From: Pelagibius litoralis
GTDB taxonomy: Bacteria > Pseudomonadota > Alphaproteobacteria > Kiloniellales > DSM-21159
Assembly (NCBI GenBank): GCA_029287455.1
Contig: JARFRB010000069.1
Coordinates: 1 to 64,000 of the forward strand
DNA length: 64,000 nt
Direction of reading: 5' to 3'
The translations under genes and the position numbers were made by a program. This document shows positions 1 through 8,374 of the stretch, one piece after another (the stretch's first letter is position 1; each line of letters starts with the position of its first letter). Under the pieces are notes generated by a model that saw nothing but the letters and a program-made list of their open reading frames with translations, did not search any database and was not told the origin of the DNA.

Positions 1-176
1 TCGTGCAGCGGCTCCCCCGCCTCTATCGTCCCGCGAAAGCTGTTTTCGAAGGCGTAGGATTTGGTGTCCACCATGCGACCTTCGATATCCCAGAGGCCAT
101 CGGCCCGGCGAAAGCCGGCGAAATCGTACTTCCGGAAATGAATGGGTTCCCGGTCCACAGGTGGCGAAAGGGGCAT
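1..176 (-). CDS. DUF2889 family protein, N-terminal part (cut by window edge)
   Basis: The minus strand reads from an ATG at 176 to the window edge as about 58 residues beginning MPLSPPVDREPIHFRKYDF and continuing RADGLWDIEGRMVDTKSYAF. The DGLWDIEG and VDTKSYAFEN segments are, from memory, hallmarks of the DUF2889 family, whose function is unknown. The start was chosen because the family usually begins a few residues before this arginine-rich opening. The ribosome binding site is weak. The rest of the gene lies before base 1, so length and C-terminus cannot be judged. The family call is a recollection of motif patterns, not a search result. Confidence 0.65.
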   Translation of the reverse strand, partial: MPLSPPVDREPIHFRKYDFAGFRRADGLWDIEGRMVDTKSYAFENSFRGTIEAGEPLH

Positions 177-286
177 CGGGCCTCGCTGATAGCCATGAAA
201 ATTCAGGCGATCTTAGGCGCCATGCCCGCCCGGTCAAGCGGCGTCGGGAACGACCGCGAAATGCGGCCAGAGCGGCCTCTTTCAGC

Positions 287-727
287 TCATCCGTAGCCTG
301 TGTCGAACATAAAGGCTTCGCGCGTCTGAACTTCTTCCTCGAGTTCCGATCGCACGGCGGCGAAGAGGTCCCTCACCGAAACGATACCGATAACGTCGCC
401 ATCCCGCACAACCGGAAGGTGGCGATAGCCGCGGCGGCCCATCATTTCCAAAGCTTCGCCCGCCTGCTGGTTGGGGGTCAGCGTATCCGGATCAGGGGTC
501 ATCACATCCCGCAAAACCGTCGTCTCCGGGTCAAGCCTCTCAGCGACGACCCGGCAGACCATATCCCGTTCGGTGAAGATCCCCAGAAGCTTGCCCTGAT
601 CCATGACCAGGATCGCGCCGATATGCCGGTCCCGCATCATGCTCGCCGCCTCTAGAACGCTGGCGGTCGGGGCGAGGCCGACCAAGGTTTGCTCGCTCAC
701 CACGTCGGGAACGATCTGTCGTTGCAT
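287..727 (-). CDS. Two-CBS-domain protein
   Basis: 146 residues consisting almost wholly of a CBS pair: domain 1 about residues 8-60 (ending GKLLGIFTERDMV) and domain 2 about 75-130 (ending DGDVIGIVSVRDLF). Each ends in the G-I-(F/V)-(T/S)-x-R-D signature of CBS modules. Such stand-alone pairs bind adenosyl ligands (AMP, ATP, SAM, NADH) and regulate partner proteins; the ligand and partner here are unknown. The start at 727 is preferred over an in-frame one at 757 because GGGAGGGAAGT lies directly before it. The C-terminal tail (VQTREAFMFDTGYG) is outside the domains. It appears to be monocistronic, between the DUF2889 gene and the CorC-like gene, and is not obviously co-transcribed with either. 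Confidence 0.85.
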   Translation of the reverse strand: MQRQIVPDVVSEQTLVGLAPTASVLEAASMMRDRHIGAILVMDQGKLLGIFTERDMVCRVVAERLDPETTVLRDVMTPDPDTLTPNQQAGEALEMMGRRGYRHLPVVRDGDVIGIVSVRDLFAAVRSELEEEVQTREAFMFDTGYG

Positions 728-867
728 ACTTCCCTCCCTCGCTCGAATCGCGCGCAAACGCGGGATCGAGGCACCGGCAAGTTCGGCCGGACTACGATTT
801 ATACCAGTCTGAGCACATCTTTGGGCGTGGTCAATATTTCATAGGGCACATTTTTGGGGCGAAAGCC

Positions 868-2178
868 TTAAACGGCGCCGCGCTCCGCCGGCAAGGAATC
901 CTCGGTTTTCTGGGCCGGATCCAGCTTCGAAACCTTCAATAACGTGATCTGGTTGCGCTGGCGCCCAAAAATCTCGAAGCGGAAGCCGTGAAAAGAGAAT
1001 GTCTGCCCGATCTCGGGAATCCTACGCGCTTCATGGAGCACCAAGCCCGCAACAGTGGAGGCTTCCTCGTCGGGCAGGCGCCACTCGCACTTGCGGTTCA
1101 AGTCGCGCAAGGTGACCCAGCCGTCCACCATGGCCGAGCCATCCTTTAAGACCTCCACCCCTTCCACGGGCACGTCATGCTCATCCGAGATGTCGCCCAC
1201 GATTTCCTCGAGGATATCCTCAAGCGTCACAATCCCTAGCATCTCGCCGTATTCGTCCACGACAATCGCGAAATGCTCGTGCCGCTCCCGGAAGGCGAGA
1301 AGCTGGCTCAGGAGATCGGTGCTGTCGGGAATGAACCACGGCGCGTTGGCGATTTCGGCGACGTCGAGGCTATCAATATCCGCGCCGCTTGCCTGCACCG
1401 CCCGCAGCAGCGCCTTGGCGTGCAGCACCCCGACGATCCCGTCGGGCTTGCCGCGCCATAAGGGAATCCGCGTGAAGGGGCTGGCCAAGACCTGATCGAC
1501 GATCTCGCGCGGCGGCAAGCTGGCATCGATGGTGACGGCGTTGCGGCGATGCACCATGATCTCCGACACCGCCACCTCGCCCAGATCCAGGATCGAGCGC
1601 AGCATCTCGCGCTCGTGGCGGGTTTCCTCGTCGCCCTTGTGCAGCTCGATCGCGCCGCGCAGTTCTTCTTCCCAGGCGTCGGCTCCGTAGTGAGCGGCGA
1701 TGTGGACGCCGAACAGCCGCAGCACGGCCTTAACCAACTGCTGCACCAGATAGACTGCGGGACTGAAAAGCAGAACGATCACCCGCATGATCGGCGCCAC
1801 CGCGAGGGCCACCTTATCGGCGTTCAGCAAGGCGTAGGTTTTGGGCAAGACCTCCGCGAAGATCAGGACCAAAAGCGTCATCGCCAAGGTTGCGTAGATC
1901 ACTCCGGTATCGCCAACCAGCTGGATCAGCACGCTGGTCGCCAGGGCCGAAGCCAGAATATTCACCAAATTGTTGCCGAGCAGGATGGCCCCGATCAGGT
2001 TCTCCTTGCGGTGCAACAGCCGGTTAACGACCTCCGCGCGATGGAGTCCCTGCTGCTCCAGCGTGTGCATGCGCGCGCGCGAAGCCGCCGTCAGGGAGGT
2101 TTCGGAGCCGGTGAAGAAGGCCGACAAAAGCAGCAGGACGACGATGGCGGCCAAGGTCAACGACAAGGCGATGGTCAT
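868..2178 (-). CDS. CorC/TlyC-type CNNM membrane protein (HlyC/CorC family)
   Basis: 436 residues with the family's usual architecture. An N-terminal CNNM (DUF21) membrane domain of about four hydrophobic segments spans residues 1-190 and includes FFTGSETSLTAASR near the first helix. A CBS pair follows at about 205-325 (LFSQLLAF-like region, VVDEYGEMLGIVTLEDILEE), then a CorC_HlyC transporter-associated domain at about 340-425. Members are linked to magnesium or cobalt efflux; old names call them hemolysins, which is misleading. The gene stands alone, with aroB starting upstream on the same strand after a 52-base gap (2179-2230). Function in Mg/Co homeostasis is inferred from the family only. 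Confidence 0.88.
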   Translation of the reverse strand: MTIALSLTLAAIVVLLLLSAFFTGSETSLTAASRARMHTLEQQGLHRAEVVNRLLHRKENLIGAILLGNNLVNILASALATSVLIQLVGDTGVIYATLAMTLLVLIFAEVLPKTYALLNADKVALAVAPIMRVIVLLFSPAVYLVQQLVKAVLRLFGVHIAAHYGADAWEEELRGAIELHKGDEETRHEREMLRSILDLGEVAVSEIMVHRRNAVTIDASLPPREIVDQVLASPFTRIPLWRGKPDGIVGVLHAKALLRAVQASGADIDSLDVAEIANAPWFIPDSTDLLSQLLAFRERHEHFAIVVDEYGEMLGIVTLEDILEEIVGDISDEHDVPVEGVEVLKDGSAMVDGWVTLRDLNRKCEWRLPDEEASTVAGLVLHEARRIPEIGQTFSFHGFRFEIFGRQRNQITLLKVSKLDPAQKTEDSLPAERGAV

Positions 2179-2230
2179 ATCAGCCGGGCACCCGCCCCCT
2201 TGGAAGATTTAACCCGCAAGCCCATGCCGC

Positions 2231-3403
2231 TTAGAGTCCCGCCAAACTGCCCGCCGGGGGCAGCGTTTCCGCCAAGCTTTCGGTCAGTAGCCTTTCCACC
2301 TCCGCCGCCTCCACATCGCGCGCGACGAAGGCCTCTCCGATCGCCCGCGCCAGAATGAACACCAACTGGCCCGCCTCGGCCTTCTTGTCCCGGCGCATGT
2401 GAGAAACCAGGCGCGCCGGATCGAACACCCGCCCCCCCAAATCCGCGAAGCCGGTCGGCAAGCCCATGGCCCCTATATGCCGCCGCACCCGGTCGGATTC
2501 CGCCGCCGCGCAGACGCCAAGCTGGGCGGAAAGCTCAAAGGCCAAGGTCATCCCCAGCGCGACCGCCTCCCCATGCAGCAGTTCTTCGCTATAGCCCAGC
2601 TCGATCTCCAGAGCATGGCCGAAAGTATGGCCGAGATTCAACAAGGCGCGCTCGCCGTGCTCAGTTTCGTCGCGCGCGACGATCGCGGCTTTCGCGCGGC
2701 AGGCTGTCGCGACGGCGTGGCGAATCGCGGCCGCATCGCCTTCCACAACCGCGGTGCCATGGGTTTCCAGCCAGTGAAAGAACTCCAGGTCGCCGAGCAA
2801 GCCGTATTTGACGGTCTCCGCGTAGCCCGCGAGTCTTTGCCGGCGCGGCAAGGTCGCCAAAGTAGCCGTATCCGCCAAAACCAATCTTGGCTGATGAAAG
2901 GCGCCTACCAGGTTCTTGCCCTGCGGCATGTCGATGGCCGTCTTGCCGCCGACCGAACTATCTACCTGGGCCAAGAGCGTGGTCGGTATCTGGATGAAGT
3001 CGATTCCCCGCAGCAAGACCGCCGCCGCGAAGCCCGCGAGATCCCCGATCACGCCGCCGCCCAAGGCGATCAGCATGCTCCGGCGGTCAAGGCTGGCCTG
3101 CAGCAGCCGCTGGCTAAGCTGCTCCAGATGACTGAAGTCCTTAGTGTGCTCGCCGGGCGGCACAACAAAGGCATCGAAGGCGATTTCGCTTTCGGCCAGC
3201 GCCCGCTCCAGTACGGGAAGATGCACATCCGCGACATTGGAATCGGTCACGATCAAGGCGCGGGGCCGGGCCAGCAGCGGGCCGATCAGCTCTCCCGCCC
3301 GGCCGATCAAGCCTTCGCCGATGAGGATATCGTAGGATCTGTCCCCAAGCTCCACGGGAACCTTCTCGACTCCCTCCCGGGCGCTCTCGCTGCGCGTGCT
3401 CAT
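2231..3403 (-). CDS. aroB: 3-dehydroquinate synthase
   Basis: Converts DAHP to 3-dehydroquinate, second step of the shikimate pathway, using NAD and a divalent metal (usually zinc) in the cytosol. The 390-residue product has the nucleotide-binding GGGVIGD at 115-121, the phosphate-binding PTTLLAQVDSSVGGK at 140-154, and the metal ligands E196 (in AGYAETVK), H259 or H263 (GHTFGHALE) and H277 (LLHGEA). Length is slightly above the usual 360 or so because of a short N-terminal addition. Its ATG overlaps the TGA of aroK (ATGA), so the two are translationally coupled in one operon, as in many alphaproteobacteria. Nothing odd seen. Confidence 0.97.
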   Translation of the reverse strand: MSTRSESAREGVEKVPVELGDRSYDILIGEGLIGRAGELIGPLLARPRALIVTDSNVADVHLPVLERALAESEIAFDAFVVPPGEHTKDFSHLEQLSQRLLQASLDRRSMLIALGGGVIGDLAGFAAAVLLRGIDFIQIPTTLLAQVDSSVGGKTAIDMPQGKNLVGAFHQPRLVLADTATLATLPRRQRLAGYAETVKYGLLGDLEFFHWLETHGTAVVEGDAAAIRHAVATACRAKAAIVARDETEHGERALLNLGHTFGHALEIELGYSEELLHGEAVALGMTLAFELSAQLGVCAAAESDRVRRHIGAMGLPTGFADLGGRVFDPARLVSHMRRDKKAEAGQLVFILARAIGEAFVARDVEAAEVERLLTESLAETLPPAGSLAGL

Positions 3404-4020
3404 GCCCCATCCCTCTGTTCCATGGCAGCACCTGAAGCAACGGGGGCAGGGAGAGCCCCGGCACCGCGCAGCGCGGTCATAACACGGTTCACCGTCTCCT
3501 CGGGCGGGCCGTCCTGGCTGTCCACCACGAGATCGGCTTCGGCGTAGACCGGGTAGCGCAGTTCCATCAGATCGCTAAGGATCTCACGCGGCTTGCCCCG
3601 GCGAAGCAACGGCCGGTGATGGCGCCGCGCCGTCCTGCGGACCAACAGATCAAGATCCGCCCGTAGCCAAACCGAAACGGCTAGATTCCCGATAGCCTCC
3701 CGGGTACGCGGGTCCATGAAGGCGCCGCCGCCAGTCGCGATCACACGGGGGCCATCCCCCAGCAGACGCTCTATGACCCGGCGCTCACCGTCGCGGAAAG
3801 CCTCCTCGCCATGCGCATCGAAGATTTCTTGGATGCTGCAGCCTGCCGCCTTCTCGATCTCCACGTCCGCGTCGAGAAACTCCACGCCCAAACGATTCGC
3901 CAGGCGGCGCCCAATGCAAGACTTTCCAGCACCCATCAGGCCCACCAGGACGATATTGCGGTGCCCCGAGTCGCTCGGCTGCCGTGCCTGGGGCGGACCG
4001 TCGAGATGCTGCGCGCTCAT
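3400..4020 (-). CDS. aroK: Shikimate kinase
   Basis: Phosphorylates shikimate at the 3-hydroxyl with ATP. From the chosen start the protein has 206 residues: Walker A GLMGAGKS at 27-34, the substrate-binding aspartate in the DADVEIE stretch near 52, the arginine in AFRDGE near 76, the GGGA loop at 97-100 and an arginine-rich lid (RRHHRPLLR) near 135. The start at 4020 is chosen because GAAGAAGGA precedes it; an earlier in-frame ATG at 4059 would add 13 residues of no known role. First gene of the aroK-aroB operon, divergent from the small membrane-protein gene at 4236. Confidence 0.95.
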   Translation of the reverse strand: MSAQHLDGPPQARQPSDSGHRNIVLVGLMGAGKSCIGRRLANRLGVEFLDADVEIEKAAGCSIQEIFDAHGEEAFRDGERRVIERLLGDGPRVIATGGGAFMDPRTREAIGNLAVSVWLRADLDLLVRRTARRHHRPLLRRGKPREILSDLMELRYPVYAEADLVVDSQDGPPEETVNRVMTALRGAGALPAPVASGAAMEQRDGA

Positions 4021-4235
4021 GTCCTTCTTCTTCCAACACGCGACCCGGCCGAGCGGCATTGCGCCGGATCCGTTGCATGGATATGCTGCCGCAACTTTTC
4101 CATCGGGGAAAGCTACGAGCCCCTCGGCTTCAGGGCAAGCCCGGAGCGCGGGATGGGCTATTCATTAAGTATCGGCGCCGCGCCCGGAAGCGGCATCTTG
4201 GGTCACACAAACGGTCAAACGATTGATAGGGATCC

Positions 4236-4376
4236 ATGGGTAAACTCGGTCTCTCGCTCTTGGTGCTCCTGGTCGTGGTGGTGGCCGTGGGTGCCGTCGC
4301 CTTAATGACGGTTGATATCCCCGCACCCTCGAAACCCGTGGAAAAAGTGCTACCGGATGCGCAATTCCCCCGATAA
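4236..4376 (+). CDS. Small single-pass membrane protein (46 residues)
   Basis: A short reading frame: ATG at 4236, TAA at 4374-4376, with AGGGA a few bases before the start. Residues 4-24 are an unbroken hydrophobic helix (LGLSLLVLLVVVVAVGAVAL), followed by a hydrophilic tail with DIPAPSKPVEKVLPDAQFPR. The helix plus the DIPAPSxPVEKV(L/I)PDxxFPR tail resembles, from memory, small proteins at the same place next to aroK in related genomes, which argues for a real gene. The following gene most likely starts at 4357, inside this one (20-base overlap), suggesting coupled translation. Probably anchored in the inner membrane with the tail in the periplasm. Function unknown. Confidence 0.7.
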   Translation: MGKLGLSLLVLLVVVVAVGAVALMTVDIPAPSKPVEKVLPDAQFPR

Positions 4377-6192
4377 GTCCTCGCCGGGGCGGCGCTTGCT
4401 TAACCTGACGCCCTGGGCGTGCGCGATCGCCGTTGCGATGGCAAGCGCGCTCTCGCCCGTCCAGGCGCAATCGCAGGCCCAAAAGTCGAGCGGCGGCGGC
4501 CCTATCCTCTTGTTTCCCGGCGCCGGAGGGGCGAACGACAACAGCCAGGCAGCGGCTCCCGCAGCCGCTCCGCGCGGCATTCAGGTGGACCGCTTGGACG
4601 CGGGCGCGATCGACAGTCTGGGCATTCTCGATGTCGCGGACGGCGGCCTCGGCTACGATCTTTGGCGCGGCAGCTCGCGCGACGAGATCTTGCGTTTGAT
4701 CCCCCTGTTGCCGGCTGAGCCTTCGACACCCGCGCGGCGCTCTTTAGCGGTGCGGCTGCTGCTCTCCTCGGCGGCCCCGCCCTCGGCCGACTCGGCGAGC
4801 GCCCAAGTCGCCGGGGCCGACGCGGCCCCCAGTACCCAACCCGGCCTGCTCTCGGTGCGCGCGGACCGGCTGCTGGCCATGGGCGAAGTTGCGGGCCTTC
4901 GGGAACTGCTGCGCGTCATTCCTCAGAATCGCGGGCAGAGCCCGGATCTCGCCAAACTCAGCGCGGAAGCGGCCTTCTTGGCCGAAGACAATGAGCAAGC
5001 CTGCGCTACGGTACGCAACAGCGTCGGCCTCTACCCGGATGATGAATTCTGGAACGAGGCCCTGATCTATTGCCAGATTATCGCCGGCGATACGGACGCC
5101 GCGGCCTTGGGAACGGACTTGCTGCGCGAACGTGGCGGATCGCACCCGGACTTCGTGCTCCTGGCCTCGGCACTGCTGGGTTATGGCAAGGCCCCGGTCC
5201 TGGAAACCTCCCGGCCGCTGGATATCGCGATGCTGGCGGACCTCGAGGCTCTGCCCGCCGACGACAATTCCCTGCCGCCCGCGGCCTTGGGCTTGCGGCT
5301 GGCCGCCGCCTCGCCCCTTGAGCGCGCCGCGATCGCCGAAGCCGCCGCCGAAACCGGTGCGTTGTCGGGCCTGGAACTCGCCCAATTATATCGCGAGATT
5401 AGCTTCACGGAAGCGGAGCTCGGCGCGGCCTTAAGCCTCGCGCCCACGATGACCGAAGGCACGCGGATCCGCGCGCTCCTGTTTCAAGCGGCCGAGCGGC
5501 CTGGCCTGCCGGCCGCCCGCGCGGAGCTGCTGCAGGTCTTCCTTCAGGACGGCCGCTCAAATGCCCTGCCGTTGGCGACCGCGCGCGCGGGGGCCGCTTT
5601 GGTGGATGCGCTGCCCCCGAGCCCCGAACTGGCTTGGTTCTCGGCGGTTGCCGGGAAGATCCTGCTGCTGGAAGGCCGAAGCGAGGGCGCGGCCGCCTGG
5701 CTCACCCTGGCGCGGCGCCAGGCCGTCGGCTCAGCCGAAGCGCGGGCCGCCGCCGTTGCGCTGCAGCCCTACGCCCAGCTCGCCGGCCTGGACTCCTCGC
5801 GGCCGGCCGCGGGATCTTGGCAAGAGGCCTGGGCGGAGAGCGCTTCGGAGGAAGACGAGATTCTCCTGGGCATTCTACTGCAAAGCCTGGGGCAAGGACC
5901 GGAACCGGATTGGGGACGGCTGATCGCCGGCGCGGATACCCGTGCGACCGGCACGGCGGAAGGCGGTAGCGGCCCGCTCACCGCCGCGATCTACGGCGCG
6001 CAAACCGCCGCGCGCGGCGGCCGGCGGGGAGAAGCGGTTATCTTCGCCTTGATCGCGCTCTCGCCAGCGGCCGCGGCTTCGGCGACGGATCCGCTAGTCT
6101 TGGGTCCGTCGATCGCCGCCGTCGCGGCAAGCGGCCTCGACCGGCCCGCCCAGGCCTTGGCGATCGAAGCGGCCTATCTGGCCGATCTCTAG
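4357..6192 (+). CDS. Secreted alpha-helical repeat protein of unknown function
   Basis: About 611 residues. The N-terminus has a positive stretch, a hydrophobic segment (ACAIAVAMASALSPVQA) and a likely signal-peptidase site ending VQAQ, so the protein should be periplasmic. The mature part is extremely rich in Ala and Leu (repeated LALRLAAAS-like helices) and reads as an alpha-helical solenoid, TPR- or Sel1-like, without a repeat I can name. No catalytic motif is visible. The start at 4357 is preferred to one 45 bases earlier because it gives a normal signal peptide and overlaps the small membrane-protein gene. xerD follows 23 bases later in the same direction. I do not recognise the family; comparable helical proteins sit beside aroK and xerD in related genomes as far as I recall. 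Confidence 0.75.
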   Translation: MRNSPDKSSPGRRLLNLTPWACAIAVAMASALSPVQAQSQAQKSSGGGPILLFPGAGGANDNSQAAAPAAAPRGIQVDRLDAGAIDSLGILDVADGGLGYDLWRGSSRDEILRLIPLLPAEPSTPARRSLAVRLLLSSAAPPSADSASAQVAGADAAPSTQPGLLSVRADRLLAMGEVAGLRELLRVIPQNRGQSPDLAKLSAEAAFLAEDNEQACATVRNSVGLYPDDEFWNEALIYCQIIAGDTDAAALGTDLLRERGGSHPDFVLLASALLGYGKAPVLETSRPLDIAMLADLEALPADDNSLPPAALGLRLAAASPLERAAIAEAAAETGALSGLELAQLYREISFTEAELGAALSLAPTMTEGTRIRALLFQAAERPGLPAARAELLQVFLQDGRSNALPLATARAGAALVDALPPSPELAWFSAVAGKILLLEGRSEGAAAWLTLARRQAVGSAEARAAAVALQPYAQLAGLDSSRPAAGSWQEAWAESASEEDEILLGILLQSLGQGPEPDWGRLIAGADTRATGTAEGGSGPLTAAIYGAQTAARGGRRGEAVIFALIALSPAAAASATDPLVLGPSIAAVAASGLDRPAQALAIEAAYLADL

Positions 6193-6215
6193 AGCAACGA
6201 AAGGAATTTTCGCGG

Positions 6216-7187
6216 ATGGGTACGACCCAACGACGGCGCATTCCGCGCAGCGAATCTCCTCACATCGAAAGCTTTCTGGAAATGCTCGTGGCGGAACGCG
6301 GCGCGTCGCGGAACACGTTCGATGCTTATCGCCGGGACTTGGATCACTTCGCCGATTTCGGGCGCCAGCGGAAACTCGCCGTGGAGGCCGCTACGCCCGA
6401 GGTTCTGCGCGACTATTTGCGGAGCCTGGACGCGGAGGGCATGAGTGCCCGAACCGCGGCCCGAAGGCTTTCGGCCCTGCGCCAGTTTTTCCGCTTCCTC
6501 TTCGCCGAGGGGGTGCGCGGCGACGACCCCAGCACCTCGGTGGAAAGCCCGCGCCAAGGCCGTTCGCTGCCGAAGATCCTCAGCGAGGAGGAAGTCGACG
6601 CGCTTTTGGCGGCGGCCAGGCGGCGCAGCGGGCCGGAGGGGCTCAGGCTCACCGCCTTACTTGAGGTCCTCTACGCCACAGGCTTGCGGGTGTCGGAACT
6701 GGTTGGGCTTCCGGCGGCGGCCGTGGCGCGCGATCCCAGCGTTCTGATCGTGCGCGGCAAGGGCGGCAAGGAGCGGATGATCCCCCTCGGCGCGGCGGCG
6801 CGCGCGGCGCTTCAGGACTACCTGACGGTGCGCGAGCGCTTTCTGCGTGGCGCCGAAGATAGCCAATGGCTTTTCCCCTCGCGCAGCATGGGTGGGCACC
6901 TCACCCGGCACCGCTTTGCGCAGCTGCTCAAGGAACTCGCCCAGGAATCCGGCCTTGATGCCGCGAAGATCTCGCCCCATGTGCTGCGCCATGCCTTCGC
7001 CAGCCATCTCCTGGGCCGCGGTGCTGACTTGCGCGCCGTGCAACAGATGTTGGGGCACGCGGATATTTCCACGACGCAGATTTACACCCACGTTCTCGAC
7101 GAACGGCTTAAATCCCTCGTGCGCGATCACCACCCGCTCGCCGAACAAGACGCTGCCCCAACACGCAATCGCGCCAAGAGCGGTTGA
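6216..7187 (+). CDS. xerD: Tyrosine recombinase XerD
   Basis: Site-specific recombinase acting with XerC at dif to resolve chromosome dimers. 323 residues: SAM-like core-binding domain at about 15-105 and catalytic domain at about 120-300. All six catalytic positions are visible: R158 (GLRVSEL), K182 (RGKGGKERMIP), H255 and R258 (SPHVLRHAF), H281 (MLGHADI) and nucleophile Y290 (TTQIYTHV). Length and the HVLRHAFASHLL signature fit XerD better than XerC or a phage integrase, and the position opposite aroK is typical. AAAGGAA lies upstream of the start. The C-terminal end after the tyrosine helix is about 20 residues longer than usual (DAAPTRNRAKSG). Confidence 0.93.
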   Translation: MGTTQRRRIPRSESPHIESFLEMLVAERGASRNTFDAYRRDLDHFADFGRQRKLAVEAATPEVLRDYLRSLDAEGMSARTAARRLSALRQFFRFLFAEGVRGDDPSTSVESPRQGRSLPKILSEEEVDALLAAARRRSGPEGLRLTALLEVLYATGLRVSELVGLPAAAVARDPSVLIVRGKGGKERMIPLGAAARAALQDYLTVRERFLRGAEDSQWLFPSRSMGGHLTRHRFAQLLKELAQESGLDAAKISPHVLRHAFASHLLGRGADLRAVQQMLGHADISTTQIYTHVLDERLKSLVRDHHPLAEQDAAPTRNRAKSG

Positions 7188-7211
7188 TTTCGGGGGGTGG
7201 GCAAGTCTAAT
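7184..7211 (+). promoter_or_regulatory. Candidate sigma-70 promoter of the malyl-CoA lyase gene
   Basis: TTGATT at 7184-7189 and TCTAAT at 7206-7211 are separated by 16 bases, matching 4/6 and 5/6 of the -35 and -10 consensus. The -35 box overlaps the xerD stop codon. It would give a leader of about 115 bases containing three hairpins. Visual match only. Confidence 0.4.
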
Positions 7212-7231
7212 TAACCCGCACGAACATCAAG

Positions 7232-7308
7232 GCTTCAGTCTCGAAGCACGGCGTTAGCCGACCCTCGCCAGCCGGTTTCTTTCCGGCATTGCCCGGTCCC
7301 GTCCGGGC
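7232..7308 (+). promoter_or_regulatory. Three tandem hairpins in the malyl-CoA lyase leader
   Basis: Three short perfect stems follow each other before the start codon at 7335: GCTTC 7232-7236 with GAAGC 7243-7247, GCCGG 7271-7275 with CCGGC 7283-7287, and GCCCGG 7291-7296 with CCGGGC 7303-7308. None is followed by a T-run, so they do not look like terminators. The ribosome binding site AAAGGAAA lies just after. They may stabilise the mRNA or regulate it; no known riboswitch was recognised. Confidence 0.45.
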
Positions 7309-7334
7309 ACTTAACGCAGAAAGAAAGGAAATCC

Positions 7335-8312
7335 ATGAGCTTCAAGATCGTTGAACAGGCACCCGCGCGGCTGAACCGCACGGAGCTCGCGGTTCCGGGC
7401 AGCAACTACCGCTTCATCGAGAAGGCGGCCGAGTCGCCCGCCGACGTCATCTTCCTCGACCTGGAAGACGCGGTGGCGCCCGACGACAAACCCCAGGCGC
7501 GCAAGAACATCATCAAGGCGCTCAACGAGATCGACTTCGGCAACAAGACCATGTCGGTTCGCATCAACGGCCTGGACACGCACTACATGTACCGGGACGT
7601 GATCGATATCATCGAGCAGGGCGGCGAGCGCCTGGACCTCTTCATGATCCCCAAGGCCGGCACGGCGGCGGACATCTACGCCGTGGACATGCTGGTGACC
7701 CAGGCCGAGGACGCGGTCGGGCGGAAGAAGAAGCTCGGCTTTGAGATGATCATCGAGACCGCGCTTGGCATGTCGAACGTCGATGCGATCGCCGCCGCGA
7801 GTCCGCGCAACGAATCGCTGCACTTCGGTGTCGCCGACTACGCTGCCTCGACCCGGGCGCGCACCACGGTAATTGGCGGCCCCAACCCCATGTACGGCGT
7901 CTTGACCGACGCGACCGAAAGCGGCGAGCGCGACTATCACTGGGGCGACATGTGGCACTACGCCATTGCCCGCATGGTGGTGGCGGCGCGCGCCAACGGC
8001 CTGCGCCCGGTGGACGGACCCTTCGGCGACATCCAGGACCCGGACGGCTATAAGGCGCAAGCCTTCCGCGCCGCAGTGCTGGGCTGCGAAGGCAAGTGGG
8101 CCATCCACCCCTCCCAGATCGAGCTCGGTCAGGCGGTGTTCAGCCCCTCCGAGGCCGAGGTCGAAAAGGCCAAGCGCATTCTCGACGCCATGGAGCAGGC
8201 CCAGAAGGAAGGCAAGGGCGCCGTCACCCTCGACGGGCGCCTGATCGATATCGCCTCCATTAAGCAGGCGGAAAACCTGGTCAACAAGGCCAAGCAGATC
8301 GCCGGCAGCTGA
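7335..8312 (+). CDS. mcl1: L-malyl-CoA / beta-methylmalyl-CoA lyase (HpcH/HpaI-CitE family)
   Basis: 325 residues of the CitE-like TIM-barrel family. Reversibly cleaves malyl-CoA to acetyl-CoA plus glyoxylate, and in the Mcl1 subgroup beta-methylmalyl-CoA to propionyl-CoA plus glyoxylate, with Mg2+. Visible motifs: RTELAVPGSN opening, FLDLEDAVAPDDK (acidic and CoA-contact residues), SVRINGLDT (substrate arginine), FEMIIETALGM (metal-binding glutamate) and HFGVADYAAS (metal-binding aspartate). The NGLDT and VAPDDKxQAR features resemble Rhodobacter Mcl1 more than citrate lyase beta subunits, and no citrate lyase alpha or gamma genes are nearby. Strong ribosome binding site. Monocistronic with its own probable promoter. 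The subgroup call is from memory of sequence. Confidence 0.85.
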   Translation: MSFKIVEQAPARLNRTELAVPGSNYRFIEKAAESPADVIFLDLEDAVAPDDKPQARKNIIKALNEIDFGNKTMSVRINGLDTHYMYRDVIDIIEQGGERLDLFMIPKAGTAADIYAVDMLVTQAEDAVGRKKKLGFEMIIETALGMSNVDAIAAASPRNESLHFGVADYAASTRARTTVIGGPNPMYGVLTDATESGERDYHWGDMWHYAIARMVVAARANGLRPVDGPFGDIQDPDGYKAQAFRAAVLGCEGKWAIHPSQIELGQAVFSPSEAEVEKAKRILDAMEQAQKEGKGAVTLDGRLIDIASIKQAENLVNKAKQIAGS

Positions 8313-8374
8313 TCGGGCAGCGCCCTGCCCATGGGGGCGGGGCGCTCTCCCAACGCTCGGGACCACCCTTTCCG

